From: JAICWY01 sp964531205
GTDB lineage: Bacteria; Vulcanimicrobiota; Vulcanimicrobiia; Vulcanimicrobiales; Vulcanimicrobiaceae
Direction of reading: 5' to 3'
Assembly: GCA_964531205.1 (NCBI GenBank)
Contig: CAZHGH010000089.1
Location: 1 to 11,855, forward strand
DNA: 11,855 bases
Shown here: positions 1 through 6,767 of the stretch, one piece after another
Layout: every line of letters starts with the position of its first letter
Position numbering within the stretch: the stretch's first letter is position 1
Made by a program: the position numbers and the translations under genes
Notes under the pieces: model-generated
Databases searched by the model: none
What the model saw: the letters and a program-made list of their open reading frames with translations, nothing else
Told to the model about the DNA's origin: nothing

Positions 1-2
1 AA

Positions 3-95
3 TGGCACCCGGAACTCATGGCAGCCGGCGAATTGCTCGCCGACCGTGTGCTCGACGCCTTCGTACACAGCGCTGAGGCCGCTCGTTTAGCGTGA
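3..95 (+). CDS. C-terminal fragment of an unidentified protein
   Basis: Frame 3 is open from the window edge and ends at TGA 93-95, giving 30 residues beginning WHPELMAAGELLADRVLDAF. The other two plus frames read as low-complexity, arginine- or cysteine-rich peptides, so this frame is the most protein-like. The fragment looks like the amphipathic helical tail of a larger protein and I do not recognise the family. It runs towards rsmG, so the two genes are convergent with about 53 bases between their stops. The missing upstream sequence is needed to identify it. Confidence 0.45.
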   Translation, partial: WHPELMAAGELLADRVLDAFVHSAEAARLA

Positions 96-99
96 AACT

Positions 100-119
100 T
101 TGTTAGGCGCACCTAACGA
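100..119. terminator. Small hairpin between convergent genes
   Basis: GTTAGG (102-107) and CCTAAC (112-117) form a perfect 6-bp stem around a 4-base loop. It can be extended by a T-G wobble and a T-A pair to 100-119. It lies between the stop codons of the convergent flanking genes, where a bidirectional terminator would be expected. No T-run follows on either strand, so termination is only an inference from position. A second, weaker stem (ATGTT 119-123 with AACAT 132-136) is followed by TTTT on the plus strand. Confidence 0.25.
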
Positions 120-148
120 TGTTCAACGGGAAACATTTTCAGAGAGAT

Positions 149-835
149 TCAGGCGCTGAGGCATAGTGGGCGCTTCTCCGGCACGCCAGGCCGGCGCGGA
201 AAGCGCGTTGGCGTAGCCACGGTCTTTCGAATTAGCAGAATCCGACGGTCCCCATCCAACGCAACTTCGTCCGACAGCTCGGCGCCGAGCATCGGCGCCG
301 CATCAGCGACAGCGTTCCGCTCCCGAGCGTCCATCTTACCGCGCTGAAGCACCGCCACGCCGCCGACCTTGAGAAATGGAACGACGAGTTCGAGGACGGT
401 CGGAGCGCTCGAAACGGCACGCGCCGTCGCGCTCGCGAACCGCTCCCGAAGCTCCGGATCCCGGCCGGCCAGTTCCGCGCGCTCTGGTATGACGCGGCCG
501 TCCAATCCCAGCGTCCCAATTGCAGCCTCCAGGAACGCCGCCTTCTTCGTTACCGACTCCACCAGCGTTACAGGGACGGCCGTCGCAATCGCGAGTGGAA
601 TTGCGGGCAAGCCGCCTCCCGAGCCAACGTCGACAAGCGGAGGCTGAACGTATGAGGCTAGCGTGAGACTGTCGAGAATGTGCGGCGCAAGCTCTTCGGG
701 CGTATCGGCTCCGGTCAGATTCACATGACGGTTTGTTTCGAGCAGCAACTCGCCGTAGTGCGCAAGTGCCTCTAGAAGTTTTGAATCCACGCCGCCCTGC
801 TCCAAAAGCTCTTTAAGAGCGGCGCGATCGTCCAT
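149..835 (-). CDS. rsmG: 16S rRNA (guanine-N7) methyltransferase RsmG (GidB)
   Basis: RsmG uses S-adenosylmethionine to methylate N7 of G527 (E. coli numbering) in 16S rRNA; in several bacteria its loss gives low-level streptomycin resistance. The 228-residue protein is close to the usual 205-240. Family landmarks are visible: HILDSL at 52-57, the SAM-binding glycine loop DVGSGGGLPAIPLA at 69-82, the acidic end of the next strand (VTLVES, 89-94), and the family tail FPRRPGVPEKRPL near the C-terminus. The ATG at 835-833 follows the mnmG stop by only two bases and no clear Shine-Dalgarno precedes it, so translation is probably coupled to mnmG. The mnmG-rsmG (gidA-gidB) order is a classical one near oriC. 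The usual downstream parA/parB are absent. Confidence 0.96.
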   Translation of the reverse strand: MDDRAALKELLEQGGVDSKLLEALAHYGELLLETNRHVNLTGADTPEELAPHILDSLTLASYVQPPLVDVGSGGGLPAIPLAIATAVPVTLVESVTKKAAFLEAAIGTLGLDGRVIPERAELAGRDPELRERFASATARAVSSAPTVLELVVPFLKVGGVAVLQRGKMDARERNAVADAAPMLGAELSDEVALDGDRRILLIRKTVATPTRFPRRPGVPEKRPLCLSA

Positions 836-837
836 GC

Positions 838-2706
838 TTAAACGGCTGCGCTCCGCTCGGCGCTATGGCGCTGCACGTAGAGACTCAGAATAGCTATGTC
901 GGACGGCGTTACGCCCGGAATCCGGCTCGCGGCACCGAGTGTCCGGGGCTGCTGCTTACCGAGCTTCTCTCGCGCTTCCCTCGAGAGCGCGCCGATCGTC
1001 TCGTACGCAAACGCCGCCGGAATCGGAACGGCTTCGCTCTTCGCGGCCTTCTCGATTGCCAGCTGCTGCCGGCGCACATAGCCTTCATACTTAATTTCGA
1101 TGGCGACGCGCTCGCCGAATTCGCCGGGAATCCCATTCCCGAACGGCGCGACGGCGCTAAAATCGAGGTTTGGCCGGCGCAGTGCGTCGGCAACGGTTGC
1201 GCCGCCCTCGAAGATTTCGCCGCCAATCTGACGTACGCCGATGCACGTGGACTTCGCTGAAGCGATTCCCCGGTCAAGCGCAGCTTGGCGTTCCTGATAC
1301 GCCGCCCAATCCTCGTCCGAAACCAGCCCCATTTCACGGCCCAGCGGCGTGAGGCGCGTATCCGCGTTGTCATGGCGCAAAATCATGCGGTGCTCTGCGC
1401 GCGAGGTGAGCATCCGGTATGGTTCGTCGACGCCTTTGGTCACGAGGTCGTCGATCATCACGCCGATGTACGCATCGCTGCGCTGCAAACGCAACTCTTC
1501 ACGCCCTTGCGCGGCGCGTGCCGCATTAATGCCCGCGATCAGTCCTTGCGCCGCAGCTTCTTCGTATCCGGACGTGCCGTTGAGCTGGCCGCAGTGATAT
1601 AAGCCGGCAATGCGCAGCGTTTCGAGCGTGTCGCGCAATTCCGTCGGAGGAACCATGTCGTATTCAACTGCGTACCCGGCGCGTAGCATCGCGACATCTT
1701 CCAAACCGGGCAATGTCTGCAGCATTTTCAACTGCACGTCCGCAGGAAGCGACGTCGAAAAACCGCCGACGTACCATGTCGGTTCGTTCCAGCCTTCCGG
1801 CTCGATAAAGATTTGGTGCGACGGATTATGCGCAAATTTTGTGACTTTATCTTCGATCGACGGACAATAGCGCGGCCCGATGCCTTTGATTAAATCCAAG
1901 CCGTAAAGCGGCGAAAGATGCAGATTATCGCGAACGAGTTTGTGTGTGCGTTCGCTGGTTTGCGTGATATAACACGGCAATTGCCGACCCGCAAAACGTG
2001 CTTCGCTGCGATATGAAAACGGCAAGGGAATCTCGCTGGGCGGCTGCATTTGCATCGCAGCAATATTGACGCTGTCGCGATCGATCCGCGGCGGCGTACC
2101 GGTTTTCAAGCGTTTCGTTGGAAATCCAAGTTCGCGCAGCGCGTGCGAAAGTCCAATCGCCGGCGCTTCACCGAAGCGCCCTTCCGCCTGCACGACGTCG
2201 CCGCGAAATGTTTTGCCGCCCAGAAACGTGCCCGTAGCAAGCACGACGCGGCGCGCGTAATATGCGGTTCCGTCTGCGCATCGCACGCCGCGCACTTCGC
2301 CCGCGGAAACGATCAACGACTCGACCAAACCGCGCACGATCTGCAGGTTCGGCTGCGCACGCAGCGTTTCAATGGCAATGCGCGCGTACGCGGGTTTATC
2401 GGCCTGCGCACGCAACGCGCGTACGGCCGGCCCTTTCGATTCGTTTAAAAAGCGCGCGTGCACGGAGCACCGGTCGATGATGCGCCCCATCGCGCCGCCG
2501 AGCGCGTCGATTTCGCGAACGAGCTGGCCTTTCGCACTGCCGCCGATCGATGGATTACACGGAAGCGTGCAGATGCGATCCGGATCGCCGGTGACGAGCA
2601 TCGTGGGCACGCCAAGACGCGCCGAAGCAAGGGCTGCTTCGACGCCCGCATGACCACCGCCGACGATGATGACGCCCGCGTCGTCCGGGCGAGGGGGCTG
2701 ACTCAC
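838..2706 (-). CDS. mnmG: tRNA uridine-5-carboxymethylaminomethyl modification enzyme MnmG (GidA)
   Basis: MnmG is the FAD- and NADH-dependent partner of MnmE. Together they install the (carboxymethyl)aminomethyl group on C5 of the wobble uridine of certain tRNAs. The 622-residue length is normal. Visible motifs are the dinucleotide-binding GGGHAG at 16-21, CNPSIGG at 50-56 and the downstream KGQLVREIDALGG, the LKTGTPPRID segment, YCPSIEDK with its conserved cysteine, the FAD-contacting NGTSGYEEAAAQGL, and MLTSRAEHRMILRHDNAD before the C-terminal helical domain. The start is GTG at 2706-2704; no ATG or Shine-Dalgarno lies nearby. A -10-like TAGAAT ends eight bases upstream (see the promoter entry), so the message may be nearly leaderless. 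The gene leads directly into rsmG. Confidence 0.97.
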   Translation of the reverse strand: MSQPPRPDDAGVIIVGGGHAGVEAALASARLGVPTMLVTGDPDRICTLPCNPSIGGSAKGQLVREIDALGGAMGRIIDRCSVHARFLNESKGPAVRALRAQADKPAYARIAIETLRAQPNLQIVRGLVESLIVSAGEVRGVRCADGTAYYARRVVLATGTFLGGKTFRGDVVQAEGRFGEAPAIGLSHALRELGFPTKRLKTGTPPRIDRDSVNIAAMQMQPPSEIPLPFSYRSEARFAGRQLPCYITQTSERTHKLVRDNLHLSPLYGLDLIKGIGPRYCPSIEDKVTKFAHNPSHQIFIEPEGWNEPTWYVGGFSTSLPADVQLKMLQTLPGLEDVAMLRAGYAVEYDMVPPTELRDTLETLRIAGLYHCGQLNGTSGYEEAAAQGLIAGINAARAAQGREELRLQRSDAYIGVMIDDLVTKGVDEPYRMLTSRAEHRMILRHDNADTRLTPLGREMGLVSDEDWAAYQERQAALDRGIASAKSTCIGVRQIGGEIFEGGATVADALRRPNLDFSAVAPFGNGIPGEFGERVAIEIKYEGYVRRQQLAIEKAAKSEAVPIPAAFAYETIGALSREAREKLGKQQPRTLGAASRIPGVTPSDIAILSLYVQRHSAERSAAV

Positions 2707-2714
2707 AACGCTTT

Positions 2715-2723
2715 ATTCTAGCA
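2715..2723 (-). promoter_or_regulatory. Extended -10 promoter candidate for mnmG
   Basis: Read on the minus strand, TGC-TAGAAT occupies 2723-2715. That is an extended -10 (TGn) plus a hexamer matching TATAAT at 5 of 6 positions. The GTG start of mnmG follows after eight bases, so transcription starting at the usual distance would begin within a base or two of the start codon. No convincing -35 is visible, and the region 17-18 bases upstream is occupied by a hairpin. The assignment is by motif only. Confidence 0.4.
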
Positions 2724-2724
2724 G

Positions 2725-2740
2725 CCCCGCAAAACCGGGG
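2725..2740. terminator. GC-rich hairpin upstream of mnmG
   Basis: CCCCG (2725-2729) and CGGGG (2736-2740) form a perfect 5-bp GC stem around CAAAAC. It lies between the stop of the small DUF3566-like gene and the mnmG promoter candidate. For leftward transcription it could attenuate read-through from the membrane-protein pair. No T-run follows the stem on the minus strand, so intrinsic termination is uncertain. Confidence 0.3.
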
Positions 2741-2745
2741 AAGTC

Positions 2746-3078
2746 TTAAATCGCCGCGCTCCCGATTGGCTCGCCCGATACGCTTGTTGAATCAAGCGTA
2801 ATCTGGATTCCGCCGGTCCATCCAGCGACCAGATTGTACAACGCGGCAGTGACGATGCCGCTGATAAACCCGATTATTCCGTACATCACCGGAAAAATGA
2901 CGAGCGCCATCGCGCCCATCATCGCGCCGGCAGCCGCCGAGGCGCCCGGCATGTGACTCATGATCTGTGAGACGGGTAGCCAAAGCACTGCAAAGAGCAG
3001 TCCCAGCAGCGCGTACAGTACGGCGAGAACCAAGCCGCACTGCAGCGGCGCGATGCCTTTTAACCGGGTAACGTTCAA
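2746..3078 (-). CDS. Small two-segment membrane protein, DUF3566-like
   Basis: The 110-residue protein has a hydrophobic segment at about 14-36 and a second long one at about 50-82. It ends with YNLVAGWTGGIQITL (81-95), which resembles the tail of small DUF3566-type membrane proteins; the molecular function is unknown. I chose TTG at 3078-3076. It overlaps the stop of the upstream gene as TTGA and is preceded at 7 bases by AAAGGGG, a plausible Shine-Dalgarno. The same frame stays open much further upstream, but that stretch lies antiparallel in phase within the DUF308 gene and reads as arginine-rich shadow protein. The overlap implies translational coupling, and probably joint function, with the DUF308 protein. 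Confidence 0.72.
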   Translation of the reverse strand: MNVTRLKGIAPLQCGLVLAVLYALLGLLFAVLWLPVSQIMSHMPGASAAAGAMMGAMALVIFPVMYGIIGFISGIVTAALYNLVAGWTGGIQITLDSTSVSGEPIGSAAI

Positions 3079-3632
3079 GCGGGAACCCCTTTCAAGTGTT
3101 GGGCATGCGAGCGAAGCCGCCACGCAAACCCGAGTAGGAAGATGCCAAAGATGATTGCGTAGGTGCCGATGATCCAGAGCACCGCGAGCGCGCCCGCGCC
3201 CGGATGCCATACCAAGAGCAATCCAAAGACAATCGACGCCAAACCGGCGATGAGCCACCACCAAGAACCGGACATCTGGCCCCGTAACTGAAACGACGCG
3301 ATCACTTCCAGCACGCCCGTGACGAGCGCCCAGGCCGCAATCACGAATAGCAATGACAGCGCAGCCAGTCCCGGATAAAACCAAACAATGGCCGCGACGA
3401 TGATGCCCGCGATGCCTACGAGGAGGAGCTGGCCCCAGCGCTCGTGCGCCTCCGCGGCCCGCACGGCGGCAACGATGGAAAACACGCCGTCGACTAGCGC
3501 GTAGGCACCGAAGACAATGATCAGCGCGAACAGCGTCGCGCCGGGGAAGAGAAACGCGAACAACCCAAAGAGAATCGCCACCACTCCGCGTAGCGCGATT
3601 GCCCACCAATTGCGGGCGAGGACGTGAAGCAT
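3075..3632 (-). CDS. HdeD/DUF308-family integral membrane protein
   Basis: The 185-residue protein is almost entirely hydrophobic, with about six membrane segments arranged as three internal repeats (about 8-58, 66-115, 123-172). Each repeat carries a helix pair with the pattern W...I..G...I..G.......PG....L. The N-terminal ARNWWAIALRGVVAILFG is characteristic of the DUF308/HdeD family. E. coli HdeD is linked to acid resistance, but for most family members the role is unknown. The ATG at 3632-3630 has GGAGG at 3643-3639 with six-base spacing and an extended -10 upstream. The gene and its small partner sit between mnmE and mnmG, which are commonly neighbours, so the pair looks like an inserted two-gene unit. 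Confidence 0.85.
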   Translation of the reverse strand: MLHVLARNWWAIALRGVVAILFGLFAFLFPGATLFALIIVFGAYALVDGVFSIVAAVRAAEAHERWGQLLLVGIAGIIVAAIVWFYPGLAALSLLFVIAAWALVTGVLEVIASFQLRGQMSGSWWWLIAGLASIVFGLLLVWHPGAGALAVLWIIGTYAIIFGIFLLGFAWRLRSHAQHLKGVPA

Positions 3633-3638
3633 AAAACG

Positions 3639-3674
3639 CCTCCGTTTCGAACCTCGTACCCCTACACTATAGCA
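3639..3674 (-). promoter_or_regulatory. Promoter and ribosome binding site for the DUF308 gene
   Basis: On the minus strand an extended -10, TGC-TATAGT, occupies 3674-3666 in the gap after the mnmE stop. No good -35 is visible at 16-18 bases, which is usual for extended -10 promoters. GGAGG at 3643-3639 lies six bases before the ATG and is among the strongest Shine-Dalgarno sequences in the window. Together they suggest independent expression of the two-gene membrane-protein unit. Confidence 0.45.
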
Positions 3675-3688
3675 GAACGGCTATCGAC

Positions 3689-5041
3689 TCATTTGCCGAT
3701 GCAAAAGCGCGCGAAAATGCCGGTAAGAAGCTCTTCGGTAGCGGCATCGCCGGTGATCTGTCCCAGTGCCGCAAATGCCGTTTGCAGTTCGCCCACGATA
3801 AGATCCGTCGGGTCGCCGCGTTCGAGCGTAGCTTGCGCGCGTGCGAGTGCATCGATGGCTTCCGCAACCGCATTCAATTCCACCAGCGAGGCGACGTGCG
3901 GACGTTCGAGATCCGGCAATTCGCCGCCCCATGCGGCACGCGCCAAACCTTCACGAATTGCGTCGAGCGTTTGACGATCGTACACGGTTCCGATCACGTC
4001 GGAGGGCGTTTGCGGATCGCGCGATGCGGCGTCGCCGAGATCCGCTTTATTTGCAAAGACGACACGCGGGCGATCCTGCGTTTGCGCCAGGATTTCTTTC
4101 GCTTCCGCGCCGAGCGGCTGTGAACCGTCGATCACGACGAGTGCAACTCGCGCACTTTGTAATGCGCGCCGCGTACGCTCCATGCCCGCGGCTTCTAAAC
4201 GATCGGCGTGCTCGCGAATACCTGCGGTATCGATTAGCCGCAATTGTACGCCTTGCACCGTAATCGACTCTTCGATCGTATCGCGAGTCGTGCCGGGAAT
4301 TTCAGAAACCAGCGCGCGTTCTTCGCCCAGCAGTGCATTCAGCAACGATGATTTTCCGGCATTCGGCGGCCCGACGATTGCAACGGGCACTCCCTCGCGC
4401 ACGAGCCGTCCGGCTTCTCCTGTGCGCTGCAGGTCCTGCAGCCGGGAAACCGCGTTCGTTAACCGCGACTGCAACTCGTCGCGATCGGGATCGGGCACCT
4501 CGTCGGGAAAATCGACGGCGCCCGCAAGTTCTTCAAGCACATCGGCGATCTGCGCGCGCAACCCGCGCACTTCATTCGCTAACCCGCCGCCCAGATTCGC
4601 AAGCGCGGCACGCGCTGCCGATCGCGTTTCCGCATCGATCAAGTCCGCGACGGCACCGGCACCGTGCAAATCGATTTTGCCGTTTAAAAACGCCCGGCGC
4701 GTAAACTCGCCCGCCGTTGCGTAGCGAGCACCGCACGCAAGCAACGCGCGTACGACCTCACGCGCAACCACCGGCGACCCATGCACGTGCAGTTCCAACG
4801 TATCTTCACCGGTATAACTATGCGGCGACACGGAGAAGATCGCTATGCCCCGATCGATCTTCACACCATTCTCGTCAACGATCGTCCCGTACGTCGCAAC
4901 GCGCTCTTGCAACTCACCCTTACAAAGAAAAAGACGCGAAGCGAGCGCCCGCGCCTTGTTTCCCGAGACACGCACGATCGCTATCGCCCCCCTCCCCGGG
5001 GGCGTCGCAATCGCAGCTATGGTGTCTTCTTCTTTTAGCAT
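3689..5041 (-). CDS. mnmE: tRNA modification GTPase MnmE (TrmE)
   Basis: MnmE is a potassium-stimulated, dimerising G protein that works with MnmG in wobble-uridine modification, using formyl-tetrahydrofolate. From ATG 5041-5039 it is 450 residues, the normal size. It has the N-terminal folate-binding domain starting EDTIAAIATPPGRGAIAIVRVSG and a helical domain. The inserted G domain has G1 GPPNAGKS at 224-231, G2 in GTTRDTIEE (250-258), G3 DTAG at 271-274 and G4 NKAD at 331-334. The C-terminus is the diagnostic CIGK with Cys447. An in-frame ATG 66 bases upstream would add 22 residues encoded mostly by the inverted-repeat element; family alignment argues against it. No Shine-Dalgarno is visible before the chosen start. 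Confidence 0.96.
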   Translation of the reverse strand: MLKEEDTIAAIATPPGRGAIAIVRVSGNKARALASRLFLCKGELQERVATYGTIVDENGVKIDRGIAIFSVSPHSYTGEDTLELHVHGSPVVAREVVRALLACGARYATAGEFTRRAFLNGKIDLHGAGAVADLIDAETRSAARAALANLGGGLANEVRGLRAQIADVLEELAGAVDFPDEVPDPDRDELQSRLTNAVSRLQDLQRTGEAGRLVREGVPVAIVGPPNAGKSSLLNALLGEERALVSEIPGTTRDTIEESITVQGVQLRLIDTAGIREHADRLEAAGMERTRRALQSARVALVVIDGSQPLGAEAKEILAQTQDRPRVVFANKADLGDAASRDPQTPSDVIGTVYDRQTLDAIREGLARAAWGGELPDLERPHVASLVELNAVAEAIDALARAQATLERGDPTDLIVGELQTAFAALGQITGDAATEELLTGIFARFCIGK

Positions 5042-5061
5042 TGTGGTTTTTACGAAGTAAC

Positions 5062-5215
5062 GTGGCGTTGGGTGGTTGATTCGGACGCCTCTGACTTTTC
5101 CGAGCAAAACAGGATGTTTTCTTCCAAACTTCGTTTTCTCGGAAAAGCAGAGGAGTAAAAATTTTTCACGGATGAAAAATTTTGAGCGTCGGCCGAATCA
5201 ATCACCCAGCGACAC
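5062..5215. repeat. 154-bp structured inverted-repeat element between jag and mnmE
   Basis: Two 23-base arms, 5062-5084 and 5193-5215, are inverted copies matching at 20 of 23 positions. Two strong hairpins lie inside. In the first, 5088-5104 pairs with 5138-5153 over 16 bp with one bulged A; its 33-base loop can form AAAACA/TGTTTT (5106-5111, 5115-5120) and AAAC/GTTT (5126-5129, 5133-5136). In the second, 5158-5168 pairs with 5173-5183, 11 bp perfect around a 4-base loop. The interior is AT-rich compared with its neighbours. The right arm begins two bases after the jag stop. AAC flanks both sides (5059-5061 and 5216-5218), a possible 3-bp target duplication. It could be a MITE-like element or a structured RNA; it has no coding signal. 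Confidence 0.75.
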
Positions 5216-5217
5216 AA

Positions 5218-5859
5218 CTACTTAGGAAAAACTACAACGCGACGCTCCGGTTCTACGCCTTCGGATTCAGTGCGTACGAACTGGCTGTCGGCAAGGGCAA
5301 GATGCACGATCTTGCGTTCGGATGGAAGCATCGGCTCGAGCTTCTGCGGCTTTTTCTCACGCACAACGCGCTCGAGTATGGTAAGCGCAAGATTCTTGAG
5401 CTGATCCGCTCGGCGCGCGCGATACCCTTCGGCGTCGATGGTGTAATAGCGGCGGTTACTTTTCACGCCGGCATTCAAAATGTTATTGAACACCAGGTTG
5501 AGCGCTTCGAGCGTGTTGCCGTGGCGGCCGATCAGCATTGCGAGATCGGGCCCGGTGACTTCGAAGTACTCGCCTTCGGGGCGCGGCACGTACTCGATCT
5601 CTGCATGCGGCACGCCCATGCGCTCGAGGATCTCTTCAAGGAGCTCTCGCGCCGGTTTGGCTTCCGCCGGAAATTCCTGTTTGGTGCGCGGTGCGCGCGG
5701 CGCAGGCGTTTCAGTGCTTGCGCGTCTGCCGCCGCCGCCACTAGGGCGACGCCCCGGTTGACGCGGACGCCGAGTAGAGCTGCTGCCGCGCCCGGGAATA
5801 TCGCGATCCCGAATATCCGGTGGTTGCTGGTCTTCCAATTCGAAGTCGTCTTCGAACAT
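5218..5859 (-). CDS. jag: KH-R3H RNA-binding protein Jag/KhpB
   Basis: Jag (also KhpB, EloR) is a cytoplasmic RNA-binding protein that partners with KhpA in several Gram-positive bacteria and affects cell elongation and division. It is almost always encoded next to yidC. The 213-residue protein has a KH domain at about 70-145 with the GxxG loop GRHG at 111-114. A C-terminal R3H domain follows, with the signature R182-KIV-H186 and VVVFP near the end. The usual N-terminal Jag-N domain is not recognisable; residues 1-65 are instead acidic, then rich in Arg, Gly, Ser and Pro, and probably disordered. The ATG follows the yidC stop by two bases, indicating coupling. The inverted-repeat element starts immediately after its TAG. 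Confidence 0.93.
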   Translation of the reverse strand: MFEDDFELEDQQPPDIRDRDIPGRGSSSTRRPRQPGRRPSGGGGRRASTETPAPRAPRTKQEFPAEAKPARELLEEILERMGVPHAEIEYVPRPEGEYFEVTGPDLAMLIGRHGNTLEALNLVFNNILNAGVKSNRRYYTIDAEGYRARRADQLKNLALTILERVVREKKPQKLEPMLPSERKIVHLALADSQFVRTESEGVEPERRVVVFPK

Positions 5860-5861
5860 CG

Positions 5862-6764
5862 CTATCTTCTTGCGCCTTTCTTTTTCTTTGCGGGGGTTTT
5901 CGGCGAACCGGTCTGCCGTTTCGCGGCGCCGTTTGGCGCGATTGCTTTGGCGACCTTAGGCTGTTCGGCCGGAACATCGGTGATCGCGTGTTCGTTGTCG
6001 AGCACGGAGAGCGGCTGATGGTACTTCTTGAGCAGATAGAACTGCTGCGCCATCGTAAACACGTTGTACGAGAACCAGTACAGGATCATCGCCGATGGCC
6101 ATTTCCATTGAAAACCAAAATAGCCGAGCATGAGCGGCGAGAGGATCGCCATAAACTTTTGCGTTTGCGCTTGCTGCGGATCCGTCGACGGCATCGTCGC
6201 GTAACGCGAAAACAGATACATCGAGATCATGTACAGCACGAGCAATATGAGATCGAAGCCGGCGAGGCTCGTTCCCAGTATCGGCAGCGTGCCGTGCATC
6301 AGCGCGGGAATGTGTTGCGAGAGCGATGAGCCGATCCACAGCCAATGTTGATTCTCGTATATCGGCCGGTACGGATCGGTGACGACCGCGTAATACACGC
6401 TGATAATAAACGGATACTGCACGAGCATCGGCCAGCATCCGGCAAGCGGATTTGCACCCTGGCTTTTGTACAGCTCCATCGTTTCTTTTTGATAGCGCTG
6501 CGGATCGCTTTTGCCGTATTTTTCCTGCAGGCGCTTGAGCTGCGGCGCGAGCTGCTGCATCTTGATCATCGCCATGAACTGCTTGGTATTCAGCGGCCAA
6601 AACAGCAGCTTCAGGCCGAGCGCAAAGATCACCAAACTCCAGCCGGGATTTCCGACTACATGATTGATGGCAAGAATGATGCTCGCGATGACATCGACGA
6701 GCGGACGGATCCACCCGGGCGCGAGAAACGGGTGCGCCGCAGCGGCGGCTAACAGAACGTGCAA
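5862..6764 (-). CDS. yidC: Membrane protein insertase YidC (Oxa1 family)
   Basis: YidC inserts and folds membrane proteins, alone or with SecYEG. This 300-residue form has the conserved five-helix core (segments near 41-57, 112-130, 172-188, 205-220 and 223-240). The cytoplasmic helical hairpin is KQFMAMIKMQQLAPQLKRLQEKYG, followed by NPLAGCWPMLVQYPFI. It lacks the large periplasmic domain of enterobacterial YidC. The groove residue that is Arg in many homologues is Lys52. The C-terminus is lysine-rich (KKKKGARR), as in forms that contact the ribosome. The start is TTG at 6764-6762, supported by GAAAGG six bases upstream inside the end of yidD. There is no classical lipoprotein cysteine at the N-terminus. 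Confidence 0.95.
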   Translation of the reverse strand: MHVLLAAAAAHPFLAPGWIRPLVDVIASIILAINHVVGNPGWSLVIFALGLKLLFWPLNTKQFMAMIKMQQLAPQLKRLQEKYGKSDPQRYQKETMELYKSQGANPLAGCWPMLVQYPFIISVYYAVVTDPYRPIYENQHWLWIGSSLSQHIPALMHGTLPILGTSLAGFDLILLVLYMISMYLFSRYATMPSTDPQQAQTQKFMAILSPLMLGYFGFQWKWPSAMILYWFSYNVFTMAQQFYLLKKYHQPLSVLDNEHAITDVPAEQPKVAKAIAPNGAAKRQTGSPKTPAKKKKGARR

Positions 6765-6767
6765 GAT

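Noticed and set aside
3079..3609. Upstream extension of the DUF3566-like frame to a 287-residue protein
   Set aside because: The extension overlaps the DUF308 gene in another frame and reads as Arg/His-rich shadow; TTG 3078 with a Shine-Dalgarno and TTGA overlap explains the start.
5182..6018. 278-residue plus-strand frame opposite jag and yidC
   Set aside because: It is antisense to two clear genes and starts inside the inverted-repeat element; residue composition is that of a shadow frame.
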